A stretch of DNA of 64,000 nucleotides. Source: Tubiluchus corallicola. Its lineage: Eukaryota; Priapulida; Priapulimorpha; Priapulimorphida; Tubiluchidae. The notes beneath the pieces are model-generated. The model was not told the DNA's origin, ran no database searches, and worked only from the letters and a program-made list of their open reading frames with translations. Location of the stretch: NCBI GenBank assembly GCA_030141605.1, contig JAQGDQ010000334.1, positions 1-64,000 on the forward strand, read 5' to 3'. A program made the translations under genes and the position numbers. Of the stretch, positions 49,126-58,268 are shown piece after piece. The stretch's first letter is position 1. Each line of letters opens with the position of its first letter.

Positions 49126-50649
49126 ATGAAATTTTATTTAAAATTACGATTTAAGCATTCCCGCTCCATAGCTTTTTTAGTAGCTGCAGTTGTAATTATG
49201 TTAGCAATAGCCGGGTTTAATGGAATATTGAAGCACACCTCTACTGATGAGTATTGCATGAGTTGCCATGTCCATTCCCATGTTGAGCCAACATGGAAAC
49301 AATCTGTACACATGCGAAATAGTAGTGGTACTGTAGTGCATTGTGCAGAGTGCCACCTTCCGCCCAAAGATAATGGTATAATGAAGTATACATGGGCAAA
49401 GGTAAAGCATGGAACAAAGGATGTATACAGCCACTATTTTAAAGATAGTGATAAAATAAACTGGCAGATGAAAAAGACACCAGAGGTGGCAGCAGATTTT
49501 GTTTACGAAGAGTCGTGCTTGAAGTGCCATGCAAATCTGTTTCCCGTCACCTTGAGCGACAAGGGCAGCGAAGCTCATTTGCGATATGAGCGCTCCTCCG
49601 GCGATATAAGCTGCATCTCCTGCCATATTAGCGTGGGGCATCACAATCCTGCAGCAGAGACGCATAACACAGACTTTGGAGTGGTAGCTGACGATAAAGA
49701 GATATTTACCACCTCTACCGAAGTGCGGTCTTTTGAGAACTATACGGAGCGTATTCCCGGTTCAAGTGTCAGCTTTAATATGGTAGCTATTCCAAGGGGT
49801 AAATTTATTATGGGAAGCCACCCCAAAGATGCTTATAGCAGGAAAGATGAGATGCCTCAGCGCGAAGTGGAGGTGGGAAGTTTCTGGATGGCAGAGACGG
49901 AGGTATCGTGGGATGAGTACCTCGCATTCTTTTCAGCTACGGCATCGCAGGGGCGTAATGAGTTTGCCGAGAACAATGATGTAGACGGTATTTCAGGCCC
50001 TACGCCTCCCTGGGGAGCTCCTGACCAGGGGTGGGGAAAAGGGACAAGGCCGGCAATTACAATGACACACCATGCAGCAATGGTATATTGCAAATGGCTT
50101 AGCCATATAACCGGTAAGAAGTATCGCCTACCAACTGAGGCGGAATGGGAGTATGCCGCGCGTGGCGGAACAGAAGGGGCTTACTATTTTAAGGGTAAAG
50201 TGTCGAGATTTGAGAGGGAGGGTGTGTGGAATAAGCTGTTTGGTCCCGATACCACCAATATATGGTCACACACCATTTATTTCGAGAATAGTTTGTCAAT
50301 GACACAGGAGCCGGGTTATGTGAAGGCAAATCCATTTGGGCTGAAGAATATGCTCGGCAATGTTGCTGAGTTCTGCCTTGACTATTATGACCCTCATGTT
50401 TACAGCAAATACCCCAAAGGTGTGATCAAGAATCCGCGGGGTCCCAGGAGTGGAGAGGAGAGGGTTGTCCGAGGTGGTTCATACAATAGCCGCCCTTATC
50501 AACTCAGGATTGCGGCACGTGATTTTACACGTACTAAGGAGTGGTTGACCACTGACCCGCAAATACCCAAAAGTATATGGTGGTATTCTGACAATAAGGA
50601 GGTGGGATTCCGTGTAATCTGCGAGTATGACAGTTCATTAAAAGAGTAG
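49126..50649 (+). CDS. Fusion of NapC/NirT (NrfH)-like tetraheme cytochrome c and SUMF1-type domain
   Basis: Residues 14-32 form a single membrane anchor. Four CxxCH haem-binding motifs follow at 44-48, 73-77, 131-135 and 163-167, as in the NapC/NirT/NrfH family, which takes electrons from menaquinol in the periplasmic face of the membrane. From about residue 205 a SUMF1 (formylglycine-generating enzyme-like) domain covers the rest: MVAIPRGKFIMGSHPKD, YRLPTEAEWEYAARGG, GLKNMLGNVAEFCLDYYD and VVRGGSYNSRPYQLRIAARD. The two Cys of genuine FGE, expected in the RGGS segment, are absent, so sulfatase activation is unlikely. Two exported oxidoreductase genes follow. The protein has 507 residues. Confidence 0.88.
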   Translation: MKFYLKLRFKHSRSIAFLVAAVVIMLAIAGFNGILKHTSTDEYCMSCHVHSHVEPTWKQSVHMRNSSGTVVHCAECHLPPKDNGIMKYTWAKVKHGTKDVYSHYFKDSDKINWQMKKTPEVAADFVYEESCLKCHANLFPVTLSDKGSEAHLRYERSSGDISCISCHISVGHHNPAAETHNTDFGVVADDKEIFTTSTEVRSFENYTERIPGSSVSFNMVAIPRGKFIMGSHPKDAYSRKDEMPQREVEVGSFWMAETEVSWDEYLAFFSATASQGRNEFAENNDVDGISGPTPPWGAPDQGWGKGTRPAITMTHHAAMVYCKWLSHITGKKYRLPTEAEWEYAARGGTEGAYYFKGKVSRFEREGVWNKLFGPDTTNIWSHTIYFENSLSMTQEPGYVKANPFGLKNMLGNVAEFCLDYYDPHVYSKYPKGVIKNPRGPRSGEERVVRGGSYNSRPYQLRIAARDFTRTKEWLTTDPQIPKSIWWYSDNKEVGFRVICEYDSSLKE

Positions 50650-50684
50650 GTAGTAAAAAGATGAGTTTTGCAAAGGTTTTAAAG
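50650..50684 (+). repeat. Dispersed intergenic repeat, copy R (right end only)
   Basis: GTAGTAAAAAGATGAGTTTT, then GCAAAGGTTTTAAAG. It begins directly behind the stop codon of the cytochrome fusion gene and lies 51 bp before the next start. Confidence 0.65.
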
Positions 50685-50734
50685 AGTTTATGTAATAAGC
50701 ATGCCGGGGATAGGTGTATGCTAATTGAGTTATT

Positions 50735-52075
50735 ATGAAAAGGAAAGGTATTTCACGCCGCTCGTTTATTGAGAAGGGAGCGGCTGCCGGAGTTGTAGGG
50801 CTGATAGGTGTAAACGCGCTTAGTTCCTGCAAAAAGAGAATGTCTGATAAGGATTTGATGTTGCCAATATTTCCCACTCGGGCACCTGATGGCAAGGTGC
50901 TTCGTGCTGGAGTTGTAGGGTGCGGAAACCGTGGAACCGGAGCGGCGTTGGACTTTTTATCAGCAGGCAATGGACTGGAAATTGTTGCTCTGGCTGATGT
51001 TTTTGCAGATAAGGTTGAGGAGTGTCATAGAAAGCTGATACAGCACAATACGGAAGTTCCAAAGGGGAACTGTTTTTCCGGGTTTGACTCCTATAAGAAG
51101 CTATTGAATATAGACCTGGACGTTGTTATTCTGGCAACACCTCCATATTTCAGGCCGGAGCACCTAAAAGCGTGTGTTGAGGCGGGGAAACATGTGTTTA
51201 TAGAAAAGCCGGGCTGTGTTGATCCTGTGGGGGCACGTTCTGTTATCGCCACATCAAGAAAAGCAGCAGCATTGGGGCTATCTATTGTGGCAGGAATGCA
51301 GCTCCGCTACCAGCGCGATTATGTGGATACATATAGGCAGATAGCTAATGGTGCAATAGGCAAGATACAGTCGGCAAGGGCATGGTGGCTACAGACACAT
51401 GTCTGGTTCAGAACACGTGAAAAGGGGTGGTGCGATATGGAGTACATGCTGCGCAACTGGAATAATTTCTGCTGGCTGTGCGGAGAGCATATTCTGGATA
51501 CGCACATTCATAATATTGACGTGGTTAACTGGTTTATAGGACATCAACCCAAGAGTGCTATAGGTTTTGGAGGCAGAGCGCGAAGATTGACAGGTGACCA
51601 GTATGATTTTTTTAGTATAGATTTTGATTTTGGGAAGAATGTACATTCTCATAGTATGTCACGCCAGATTGATAACTGCACTAATGCCATGGGTGAAATG
51701 ATCGTTGGGACCAATGGGTATACAAACTGCAAAAATACAATATGGAACCCTGACGGAACAGTAAAATGGAGATACAGTTATCCCAAAGATTCATCAGGGA
51801 AACCCACCGGATCGGTGAAAATATCTCCTTATGTGCAGGAGCATATTAATCTGGTAACAGCTATCAGAACAAATACCCCCGTTCAGGATGCCGAACGTGC
51901 AGCCATTTCCACTTTAACAGCTATAATGGCCCGCACATCGGCATATACAGGCAAAAGAGTAACGTGGGAGGAGATGATGGATAGTACATCTAAGCTTGGG
52001 CCTAAGGAGGTTAAGTTTGGCCCTGTAGACATGAAGTTTCCTGTACCACTACCCGGTACTGCACATAAAGCATAA
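50735..52075 (+). CDS. Exported Gfo/Idh/MocA-family oxidoreductase (Tat lipoprotein-like)
   Basis: NAD(P)-dependent sugar dehydrogenase family. The N-terminus is a twin-arginine signal (ISRRSFIEKGAAAGVVGLIG) with a following Cys in NALSSCKK that could be lipidated. The Rossmann domain shows VGCGNRGTGAALDF, VALADVF and the catalytic-region motif FIEKPGCVDPVG with EKP. The C-terminal Gfo/Idh/MocA domain contains HILDTHIHNIDVVNWF. Tat export of a folded NAD-type enzyme suggests a tightly bound cofactor. Its 446 residues resemble the secreted oxidoreductases of keto-glycoside metabolism. It is followed 88 bp later by a second one. Confidence 0.9.
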   Translation: MKRKGISRRSFIEKGAAAGVVGLIGVNALSSCKKRMSDKDLMLPIFPTRAPDGKVLRAGVVGCGNRGTGAALDFLSAGNGLEIVALADVFADKVEECHRKLIQHNTEVPKGNCFSGFDSYKKLLNIDLDVVILATPPYFRPEHLKACVEAGKHVFIEKPGCVDPVGARSVIATSRKAAALGLSIVAGMQLRYQRDYVDTYRQIANGAIGKIQSARAWWLQTHVWFRTREKGWCDMEYMLRNWNNFCWLCGEHILDTHIHNIDVVNWFIGHQPKSAIGFGGRARRLTGDQYDFFSIDFDFGKNVHSHSMSRQIDNCTNAMGEMIVGTNGYTNCKNTIWNPDGTVKWRYSYPKDSSGKPTGSVKISPYVQEHINLVTAIRTNTPVQDAERAAISTLTAIMARTSAYTGKRVTWEEMMDSTSKLGPKEVKFGPVDMKFPVPLPGTAHKA

Positions 52076-52163
52076 GTGTTGCAAAGGTAGAGAGGTATGA
52101 GTAACGCTATGTATGATATAATTGTTTCATTAAGCTTTTTATTAACAAACTAATTAGAAAATA

Positions 52164-53453
52164 ATGGATAGAAGAAAATTTTTAAAACGCACAACTGCAG
52201 CTTCCGCGGGAGCTTTAACTTTGCCTACAATAGTTCAGGCAAGTGCATTGGGGCGCAGCGGCTTTACACCTCCTTCAGACCGTATAGTGATGGCTGTTAT
52301 TGGCTGTGGTAGCCAGGGTAAGGGGAACATGTCGAACCTGGTTGCAAAGAAAGGTGTGCAGTTTGTTGCAGTTTGCGATGTGGATAGAAAGCATCGAAAG
52401 CAGGCTCAGGGAGCGCTGTGGAAATACTACAAGAATAAAGATTGTCGTGAGTATGAAGATTATCGCGATGTGCTGGACAAAGAGAAAATTGATGCTGCAT
52501 CAATAGCTGTGCCGGATCACTGGCATGCTATCATGTATAAACAGTTTGCCAACAATAAGATAGACATTTATGGTGAGAAGCCTTTGGTCAGAAAGGTTTC
52601 AGAAGGCAAAGAGGTAGTAAGTGCCGTAAAGAATAGTGGTATTATATGGCAGACCGGAAGTTGGCAGCGCAGCCGCCCTAATTTTCACAGAGCCTGTGAG
52701 CTGGTTCGCAACGGAGTAATAGGTAAAATACAGCATGTTGAGGTAGGTCTGCCGGATTTTACTTTATCTGTTGGTATGCCCTCTGAAAAGAGCGTTCCCA
52801 AACACCTTAACTGGGATATGTGGCTGGGGCCTGCCCCAAAGCGCCCGTTCAGAGGTGTCGCACACTGGGATTGGAGATGGATCATGGAGTATTCCGGTGG
52901 ACAGTTGACCGACTGGGCAGGGCACCATATTGACATCGCTTTCTGGGGGCTTGGAATGGACAATTCCGGCCCTGCCGAGATTAAAGCTTCCGCTAAGTTT
53001 AACGATGGGGATTATTACGATGTACCACATGAGTTTGATATCCATATGAAAATGCCTGACGGCCTCCCTATCAGAGTCGCTAACAATTCCAAGCTACCCA
53101 AAGGGGGAGGGACATGTTGGTATGGCGAACATGGGTGGATTTATGTTGATAGGGGCAAGCTAGACGCCAGCGATAGCGATATATTACAGTCCAAGATACC
53201 TGATAACGGAATACGCCTGTATAAGTCGGAAGATCATTATCAAAATTTTGTGGATTGTGTAAAGTCCCGCAAAGAGGCAATCACCCCTGCTACTGTTGCA
53301 AACCGTGCTATTATTGCCGGCCTGTTAGGAGAGATAGCATTTCTGACAGGAGAGACTATCCATTGGGACCCTGTTAAGGAAGAGTTGGTAAACGCTTCAG
53401 ATAAAGCGAAGTCACTGTTGTCGTATGAGTACAGAAAACCCTGGACGCTATAA
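52164..53453 (+). CDS. Exported Gfo/Idh/MocA-family oxidoreductase
   Basis: Second member of the same family, 429 residues, with its own twin-arginine signal (MDRRKFLKRTTAASAGALTL). The Rossmann motif is MAVIGCGSQGKGNMSNL, the Asp after strand 2 lies in VAVCDVDRKHR, and the EKP motif in IYGEKPLVRKV. The C-terminal domain has the segment GGQLTDWAGHHIDIAFWGLG, where the His residues are typical of catalysis. Together with the previous gene and the tetraheme fusion it forms a probable periplasmic redox unit. The substrate is not shown by sequence. Confidence 0.9.
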   Translation: MDRRKFLKRTTAASAGALTLPTIVQASALGRSGFTPPSDRIVMAVIGCGSQGKGNMSNLVAKKGVQFVAVCDVDRKHRKQAQGALWKYYKNKDCREYEDYRDVLDKEKIDAASIAVPDHWHAIMYKQFANNKIDIYGEKPLVRKVSEGKEVVSAVKNSGIIWQTGSWQRSRPNFHRACELVRNGVIGKIQHVEVGLPDFTLSVGMPSEKSVPKHLNWDMWLGPAPKRPFRGVAHWDWRWIMEYSGGQLTDWAGHHIDIAFWGLGMDNSGPAEIKASAKFNDGDYYDVPHEFDIHMKMPDGLPIRVANNSKLPKGGGTCWYGEHGWIYVDRGKLDASDSDILQSKIPDNGIRLYKSEDHYQNFVDCVKSRKEAITPATVANRAIIAGLLGEIAFLTGETIHWDPVKEELVNASDKAKSLLSYEYRKPWTL

Positions 53454-53479
53454 TTTTTAAATAACTGTACAGTTGTGTC

Positions 53480-53514
53480 TCTCTGCTTTTCTGTTTTTTT
53501 TAGAAAAGCAGAGA
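53480..53514. other. 13-bp perfect hairpin with poly-T loop
   Basis: TCTCTGCTTTTCT (53480-53492) pairs perfectly with AGAAAAGCAGAGA (53502-53514). The 9-base loop is GTTTTTTTT. It lies 26 bp after the oxidoreductase stop and could mark the end of that transcript, though no T tail follows. Confidence 0.6.
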
Positions 53515-53532
53515 ACTCACATTATCAAAAGT

Positions 53533-54459
53533 ATGTATAAAAGGATGCTCACTATTGTTATTCCGCTATTCAATGAGGAGCTTCTCGCCAGGGAGCTTAT
53601 TTTCGCAACCAATAATGCATTAAGTTCTCTGAATGTTGATTATGAGATTATTTGCATTGATGATGGTAGTTCCGACTCCACCCTTGAGGTTTTAAAATCC
53701 TGTAGGGATGAAGTGCCGGAGCTCAAGATACTAGTACTGTCACGTAATTTTGGGCATCAGGCAGCCTACACAGCAGGGCTGGAGTATGCAAAAGGGGATG
53801 TGATAGGAATGATGGACGGCGATTTACAAGATCCGCCCGAGCTTCTGCCTAGGATGTTTGAGGAGCTAAATAAAAATATGTACGATGTTGTTGTGGGAAA
53901 GCGGGAAAAACGTAATGAGCCTTTTAGCAAAAGGCTAGGGATAAAGTTGTTTCACTGGATATTCGATCGTTTTTCCGAGGTTGATGCAATGGAGGATTCA
54001 GGTAATTTTTGCCTTATGCGGCGGCCTGTGCTAAATGCTATATTGTCAATGCGTGAAAAGAGGCGGTTTCTGCCAGGTATGCGCACCTTTGCCGGGTTTC
54101 GCCAAGGATATTTATCTTACAAGCGCCCAGACAGAAGTAAAGGTAAGGCAAAAATGAGCATGCGTAAGCTGTTAGCGTTAGCAACCGATGCAGTTTTTTC
54201 ATTTTCCAGTTGGCCAATAAAGATTTGCCTTAGCATGGGCCTCATAAGCATGATAATCATTGTTCTTGCCACCTTTTACTCTATTCTCTCAAGGCTAGCC
54301 GGCTGGGCACCACTGGGATGGTCAGCCACCATTCTGAGTATATATTTTCTCGGAGCTATACAGTTGATTTTTCTGGGGGTTATAGGAGAATACGTCTACC
54401 GCATTTATAAAGAGGTGCAAGGCCGTCCTCATTTTTTCATTCGTGAAGTTATTGAATAG
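53533..54459 (+). CDS. Family 2 glycosyltransferase (GtrB/ArnC-like, polyprenyl-phosphate)
   Basis: Transfers a sugar from a nucleotide sugar to undecaprenyl phosphate at the inner face of the membrane. I use the ATG at 53533 (MYKRMLTIVIP), since the family starts there. It has DDGSSDSTLEVL, DGDLQDPPELLP (acidic metal-binding region), and RDRSKGKAKMSMRKLLALA-like basic segment, here written PDRSKGKAKMSMRKL. Two C-terminal membrane helices (about 232-255 and 268-290) are typical of GtrB/ArnC/DPM1-type enzymes. The next gene, a membrane glycosyltransferase, starts 11 bp after its stop and could use the lipid-linked sugar. Confidence 0.92.
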   Translation: MYKRMLTIVIPLFNEELLARELIFATNNALSSLNVDYEIICIDDGSSDSTLEVLKSCRDEVPELKILVLSRNFGHQAAYTAGLEYAKGDVIGMMDGDLQDPPELLPRMFEELNKNMYDVVVGKREKRNEPFSKRLGIKLFHWIFDRFSEVDAMEDSGNFCLMRRPVLNAILSMREKRRFLPGMRTFAGFRQGYLSYKRPDRSKGKAKMSMRKLLALATDAVFSFSSWPIKICLSMGLISMIIIVLATFYSILSRLAGWAPLGWSATILSIYFLGAIQLIFLGVIGEYVYRIYKEVQGRPHFFIREVIE

Positions 54460-54470
54460 CATAAGTGAAA

Positions 54471-56417
54471 ATGAAGGAGCCATATAGTATAAGAAGAGTG
54501 TTTTGGAGTGTTTTATTTGTTGTCCTGGCACTCATTCTATTTCTTGCCCCAAAGGCTGCTGTTAATATTGATGAGATAATTCATTATAGGTATGCACATC
54601 AGGTAATCGACTGGTTTGCATCAAAAGGAGAGGATGATAGATGCCTCCACACACCTGTAACCAACCTAAAGTATTACGGGCAGTCTGTTGATAATTTTAC
54701 CGCCCTCATCAACAGAACTTTTAGTATTGAGAATGAGTATCTCACCAGACACTACACCGGCGCCTTTCTTGCATGGCTTTTATTAGTGGTTACCGGATTA
54801 CTTGCGGTAAAAATAACAGGGAGCTATACTGTAGGATTGGTTGCTGTACTACTCTACGCAATATCGCCAAGGCCTATGGGACAGGCATTTGGAAATCTAA
54901 AAGATATACCTTTCTCTCTCGGTTACACTGCCGGTATATTGGCGCTAGTGAGGATATTCAAGCGTATGCCTGCTCCACGATGGAAGGATATACTGCTTTT
55001 TGCCCTGGCTATTGCTTTTACCAATTCTGTCAGGATCGGAGGGCTTGTCCTGTATTTTTATGCGGTACTGTTTCTAGTATGGTGGCTGCTTCTGCATCGC
55101 AATGAGGCAGCAGGGGTATTTGCATCTCCAGAATTTTGGAAAATAGGTGTCGTTGTGCTTGTCATCGGATACTTTGGAGGGCTTCTTTTCTGGCCATATG
55201 GACTGAACAGCCCATTAGTACACCCTTTGGAATCACTCCGGGTGATGGAGCATTATAAAGTGAGCATACGCCAGATATTTATGGGTGAAGTGTTTTGGAG
55301 CACAGACCTACCGTGGTACTATCTTCCCGTGTGGCTGTTTATCTCTATTCCCGAGGTAGTCTGGCTCGGCGTTGCCGGATACATAGCAATGCTATTTTGG
55401 AACAACAAAGGGCAAGTGCTTCCGATGGGAATCCTGCAATTCTCACTATTATTCCCTGTTTTATACGTGATTATAAAAGATGCAAATTTGTATAGCGGAT
55501 GGAGACAGATGTATTTTATTTACTCCCCTCTGGTTATTATCTCCTCTGTCGGAATTGTTAATGGTTACAGAAAGCTGAAAGGTAATATGGCCAGGGTGTG
55601 CGCTTTTATTGTTGTCCTCTCTTTATCTATTTTTCCTTTGCTCCATTCTATTAAGTCCTTTCCTGCCGATTATATATATTTCAATAAATTTGCAGGAGGA
55701 TCAAAAGAAGCGTGGAGCAATTATGAGTACGATTATTACTGGCACGGCATGAAAGAGGCTTTTGAATGGGTTGAAAAAAATGAGCCTTTATCCGATGGCA
55801 CAATAATAGCCTCTAACTTCAATGTAGGAGTGTATTCTCAAAAGAGTAATAAGTTGAGATACAAATATGTTCATTACTATGAAAGGAATTCCACTTCCTG
55901 GGATTTTGCTATACTTGGGATCAATTATGTGCATCCCGCTCAGATGAAAAATGGCAAATGGAAGCCCGAAAATTGCATTAAAGTATTTTATCACAAAAAT
56001 AATCCTGTTATCATTGTATTGAAAAACCAGGATTCTCGCGCAATAGAGGGGAGTAAGAAGTATGCGAATAGAGAGATAGCAGAGGCGGCCAAGCTGCTTG
56101 AAGAGGCCACTGAAGTGGACTCACTTGACGTGCGTTTATTGTCAATGCTGGGTGGGTGCTACCTGAACAAGAATGAGTGGATGTTACTGGATAGTTTGCT
56201 TAAAAAAGGGTTTGAGATACACCCCTATTATGAGCCGTTTTTTGTTCTTAAAGCGCGAATGGAGTACGAAAAGGGTGATTATAAGTCTTCTAAAGAGACG
56301 TGTTTGCAAGCACTCAGTATAAATCCGCGGTATCGTGAGGCTATAACACTCCTGACTGACTGTTATAAGAAGCTTGGAGAGCATAACCCATCCGGTAAAA
56401 AGTACAGGGTTAATTAA
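54471..56417 (+). CDS. Membrane glycosyltransferase (GT39/PMT-like) with C-terminal TPR
   Basis: This 648-residue protein has about ten membrane segments between residues 10 and 405, an early acidic motif NIDEIIHYRYAH as in GT-C enzymes (Asp-Glu after the first helix), and a periplasmic or cytoplasmic tail from 430 on. The end (about 530-640) looks like tetratricopeptide helices (AEAAKLLEEATEVDSLD, GDYKSSKETCLQALSINPRY). A role in moving sugars from polyprenyl phosphate onto a protein or glycan is likely. The ATG at 54471 is chosen; a GTG two codons upstream is possible. Confidence 0.82.
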   Translation: MKEPYSIRRVFWSVLFVVLALILFLAPKAAVNIDEIIHYRYAHQVIDWFASKGEDDRCLHTPVTNLKYYGQSVDNFTALINRTFSIENEYLTRHYTGAFLAWLLLVVTGLLAVKITGSYTVGLVAVLLYAISPRPMGQAFGNLKDIPFSLGYTAGILALVRIFKRMPAPRWKDILLFALAIAFTNSVRIGGLVLYFYAVLFLVWWLLLHRNEAAGVFASPEFWKIGVVVLVIGYFGGLLFWPYGLNSPLVHPLESLRVMEHYKVSIRQIFMGEVFWSTDLPWYYLPVWLFISIPEVVWLGVAGYIAMLFWNNKGQVLPMGILQFSLLFPVLYVIIKDANLYSGWRQMYFIYSPLVIISSVGIVNGYRKLKGNMARVCAFIVVLSLSIFPLLHSIKSFPADYIYFNKFAGGSKEAWSNYEYDYYWHGMKEAFEWVEKNEPLSDGTIIASNFNVGVYSQKSNKLRYKYVHYYERNSTSWDFAILGINYVHPAQMKNGKWKPENCIKVFYHKNNPVIIVLKNQDSRAIEGSKKYANREIAEAAKLLEEATEVDSLDVRLLSMLGGCYLNKNEWMLLDSLLKKGFEIHPYYEPFFVLKARMEYEKGDYKSSKETCLQALSINPRYREAITLLTDCYKKLGEHNPSGKKYRVN

Positions 56418-56468
56418 GGGGACATGGATTATTTTATTATTATGATATTATTATAAAAACTTAGAACT

Positions 56469-56729
56469 ATGAAGAGTTTTAAACTGTTTACTGTCATCAT
56501 TTGTCTATTTGTTGTTACAATCTGCCCTGCCGTGTCACAAAATGATAACGACGACGGCACTTATATCGAAATTTCCACAGAGCAAGACAGTTCGCATGTA
56601 AGTAATGTGCTCGATTTTAGCGGTGAATATGAGGACCCATCAGGAAGCAGCACCGTCTGGATTGGATTGGTTATTATTGTAGTTGCCGGGATTGCTTATT
56701 TTGTTGTCAAAAAGAAGAAAAAGAGCTAG
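56469..56729 (+). CDS. Small exported protein with C-terminal membrane anchor
   Basis: This 86-residue protein has a signal peptide (FKLFTVIICLFVVTICPAVSQ), a short acidic, Ser/Asp-rich central part of about 40 residues, then PSGSST, a hydrophobic helix (VWIGLVIIVVAGIAYFVV) and a KKKKKS tail. The end resembles a sorting signal or a simple type I anchor with positive-inside tail. I do not recognise a family. It follows the GT39-like gene by 51 bp and may belong to the same transcript. Confidence 0.7.
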   Translation: MKSFKLFTVIICLFVVTICPAVSQNDNDDGTYIEISTEQDSSHVSNVLDFSGEYEDPSGSSTVWIGLVIIVVAGIAYFVVKKKKKS

Positions 56730-56806
56730 CTGTATAGTTAAGCTTTAAGTTTGATGCGGCTGCCTGCTATATTAACTTTCTTCGCAAGGAAGTATTTGAC
56801 TGTAAG

Positions 56807-56946
56807 TAAGGCATTTGCAAGTCAAAGCTTTAAATTAGGTTGAGAAAGGTTTGATAAGAGACCACAATTACTAATGCAGATGAGGGTTTTGAAGAGTGTT
56901 TTGACAGAAATATTAATAATAAAATGAGCTTTGCAAAAAGGTCTCA
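56807..56946 (+). repeat. Dispersed intergenic repeat, copy S
   Basis: Left: TAAGGCATTTGCAAGTCAAA. Middle: CAATTACTAATGCAGATGAG. Right: ATAAAATGAGCTTTGCAAAA, then AGGTCTCA. TTTG (56930-56933) is 18 bases before TATGGTTG (56952-56959), a one-mismatch -7 box. Confidence 0.85.
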
Positions 56947-57031
56947 GTTTTTATGGTTGGTGACGCAGCAGCTATGTTCTAAATAAAAAGCTGATATCTA
57001 GTTTTAGAAGTGTTGGTAGAAGGATAGTCGT

Positions 57032-57982
57032 ATGAAGCGTATACTTATTACAGGTGGTGCTGGCTTTATAGGTTCTCACCTTTCAGAGCGGTTGCTGAAA
57101 GAAGGCAATGAGATAATTTGCCTTGATAACATGTCTACCGGAAATGTGAGAAATGTTATCCATTTGCGTGGAGACTCCAGGTTTGCGCTGATTGAGCATG
57201 ATGTAATAGACCCTTATTATGTGGAGCATGATATTGATGAAATTTATAATCTGGCGTGCCCGGCCTCCCCAATACAGTACCAGATTGATCCCATTAAAAC
57301 ACTTAAGACATCTGTTGTAGGGGCAATAAATATGCTTGGCATGGCCAAGTTGAAGGGCTCAACTATACTACAGGCGTCAACTAGCGAGGTTTATGGCGAC
57401 CCTAGAGTCCATCCACAGCCCGAAACATACTGGGGGAATGTGAATCCTCTTGGACCACGCTCATGCTACGATGAAGGGAAGCGATGTGCCGAGACACTTT
57501 TTCTTGATTACCGAATACATCACAATACCCGCACAAAGATTGTTCGTATTTTTAATACATATGGGCCCCACATGAATATATATGATGGGAGAGTTGTATC
57601 CAATTTCATTGTCCAGGCATTAAAAGGCGAGGATATTACAGTTTTTGGCGATGGGTCACAGACCCGCTCATTTCAGTATGTCGATGACCTTATCGAAGGG
57701 CTTGTGCAAATGATGTCTACAAGTAGTATTTTTTTTGGGCCGGTAAATATCGGAAACCCTGTAGAGCTCACGATGCTTGATTTGGCTGAGGCTATTTTAA
57801 AGCTAACAGGTTCAAAGTCAAAGATTGTTCACCTTCCGCTACCTAAGGATGACCCTATTCAGCGACGGCCGGATATATCACTGGCAACCAAAGAGCTGAA
57901 CGGATGGAGACCAAAGGTTCAACTGGAAGAGGGACTTAAAAACACAATTGAGTGGTTTGAAGGTTTGCTGAGAGAGGCCTAA
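57032..57982 (+). CDS. UDP-glucuronate decarboxylase (UDP-xylose synthase), SDR family
   Basis: Converts UDP-glucuronate to UDP-xylose for surface polysaccharide. It is a 316-residue extended short-chain dehydrogenase: NAD-binding [17 protein letters not shown] at the N-terminus, [30 protein letters not shown] (typical of this branch), and the catalytic Tyr-x3-Lys in [12 protein letters not shown]. The motif [21 protein letters not shown] and the C-terminal [17 protein letters not shown] also fit. Repeat S lies upstream, T downstream. Confidence 0.94.
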   Translation: MKRILITGGAGFIGSHLSERLLKEGNEIICLDNMSTGNVRNVIHLRGDSRFALIEHDVIDPYYVEHDIDEIYNLACPASPIQYQIDPIKTLKTSVVGAINMLGMAKLKGSTILQASTSEVYGDPRVHPQPETYWGNVNPLGPRSCYDEGKRCAETLFLDYRIHHNTRTKIVRIFNTYGPHMNIYDGRVVSNFIVQALKGEDITVFGDGSQTRSFQYVDDLIEGLVQMMSTSSIFFGPVNIGNPVELTMLDLAEAILKLTGSKSKIVHLPLPKDDPIQRRPDISLATKELNGWRPKVQLEEGLKNTIEWFEGLLREA

Positions 57983-58025
57983 TAAGTCTACTCTAATTCT
58001 GGTTTAAAGAGTAAACCGTATGTCT

Positions 58026-58151
58026 TGAGACCTTTGTAAGGGAAAGGTTTTAGCCCGGATTTAAAAAAAGATTTAGTGAAAAGCCTCTGCCTGCATACAA
58101 TGATAGTTTTGACAAAGGTATTAATTAAAAGAGGAGTTTTGCAAAGATATT
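58026..58151 (+). repeat. Dispersed intergenic repeat, copy T
   Basis: The left end TTGAGACCTTTGTAAGGGAA keeps the GAGACC terminus. The right end reads AAAGAGGAGTTTTGCAAAGA. It ends 118 bp before the cardiolipin synthase start. Confidence 0.85.
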
Positions 58152-58268
58152 AGGCGGCAAAGCAACTTATTAATAATTAGTTATAGCGACATCAGTAAAG
58201 ATAATCTTGCGTCTTTACCTGTTTTGCGAGTCTATTGTTTTATTTTTGCGAGCTTACAGAGTTTTTTG

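Noticed and set aside
49126-50649. Sulfatase-activating enzyme (formylglycine-generating)
   Set aside because: The SUMF1 fold is present but the catalytic cysteines are missing and no sulfatase gene is near.
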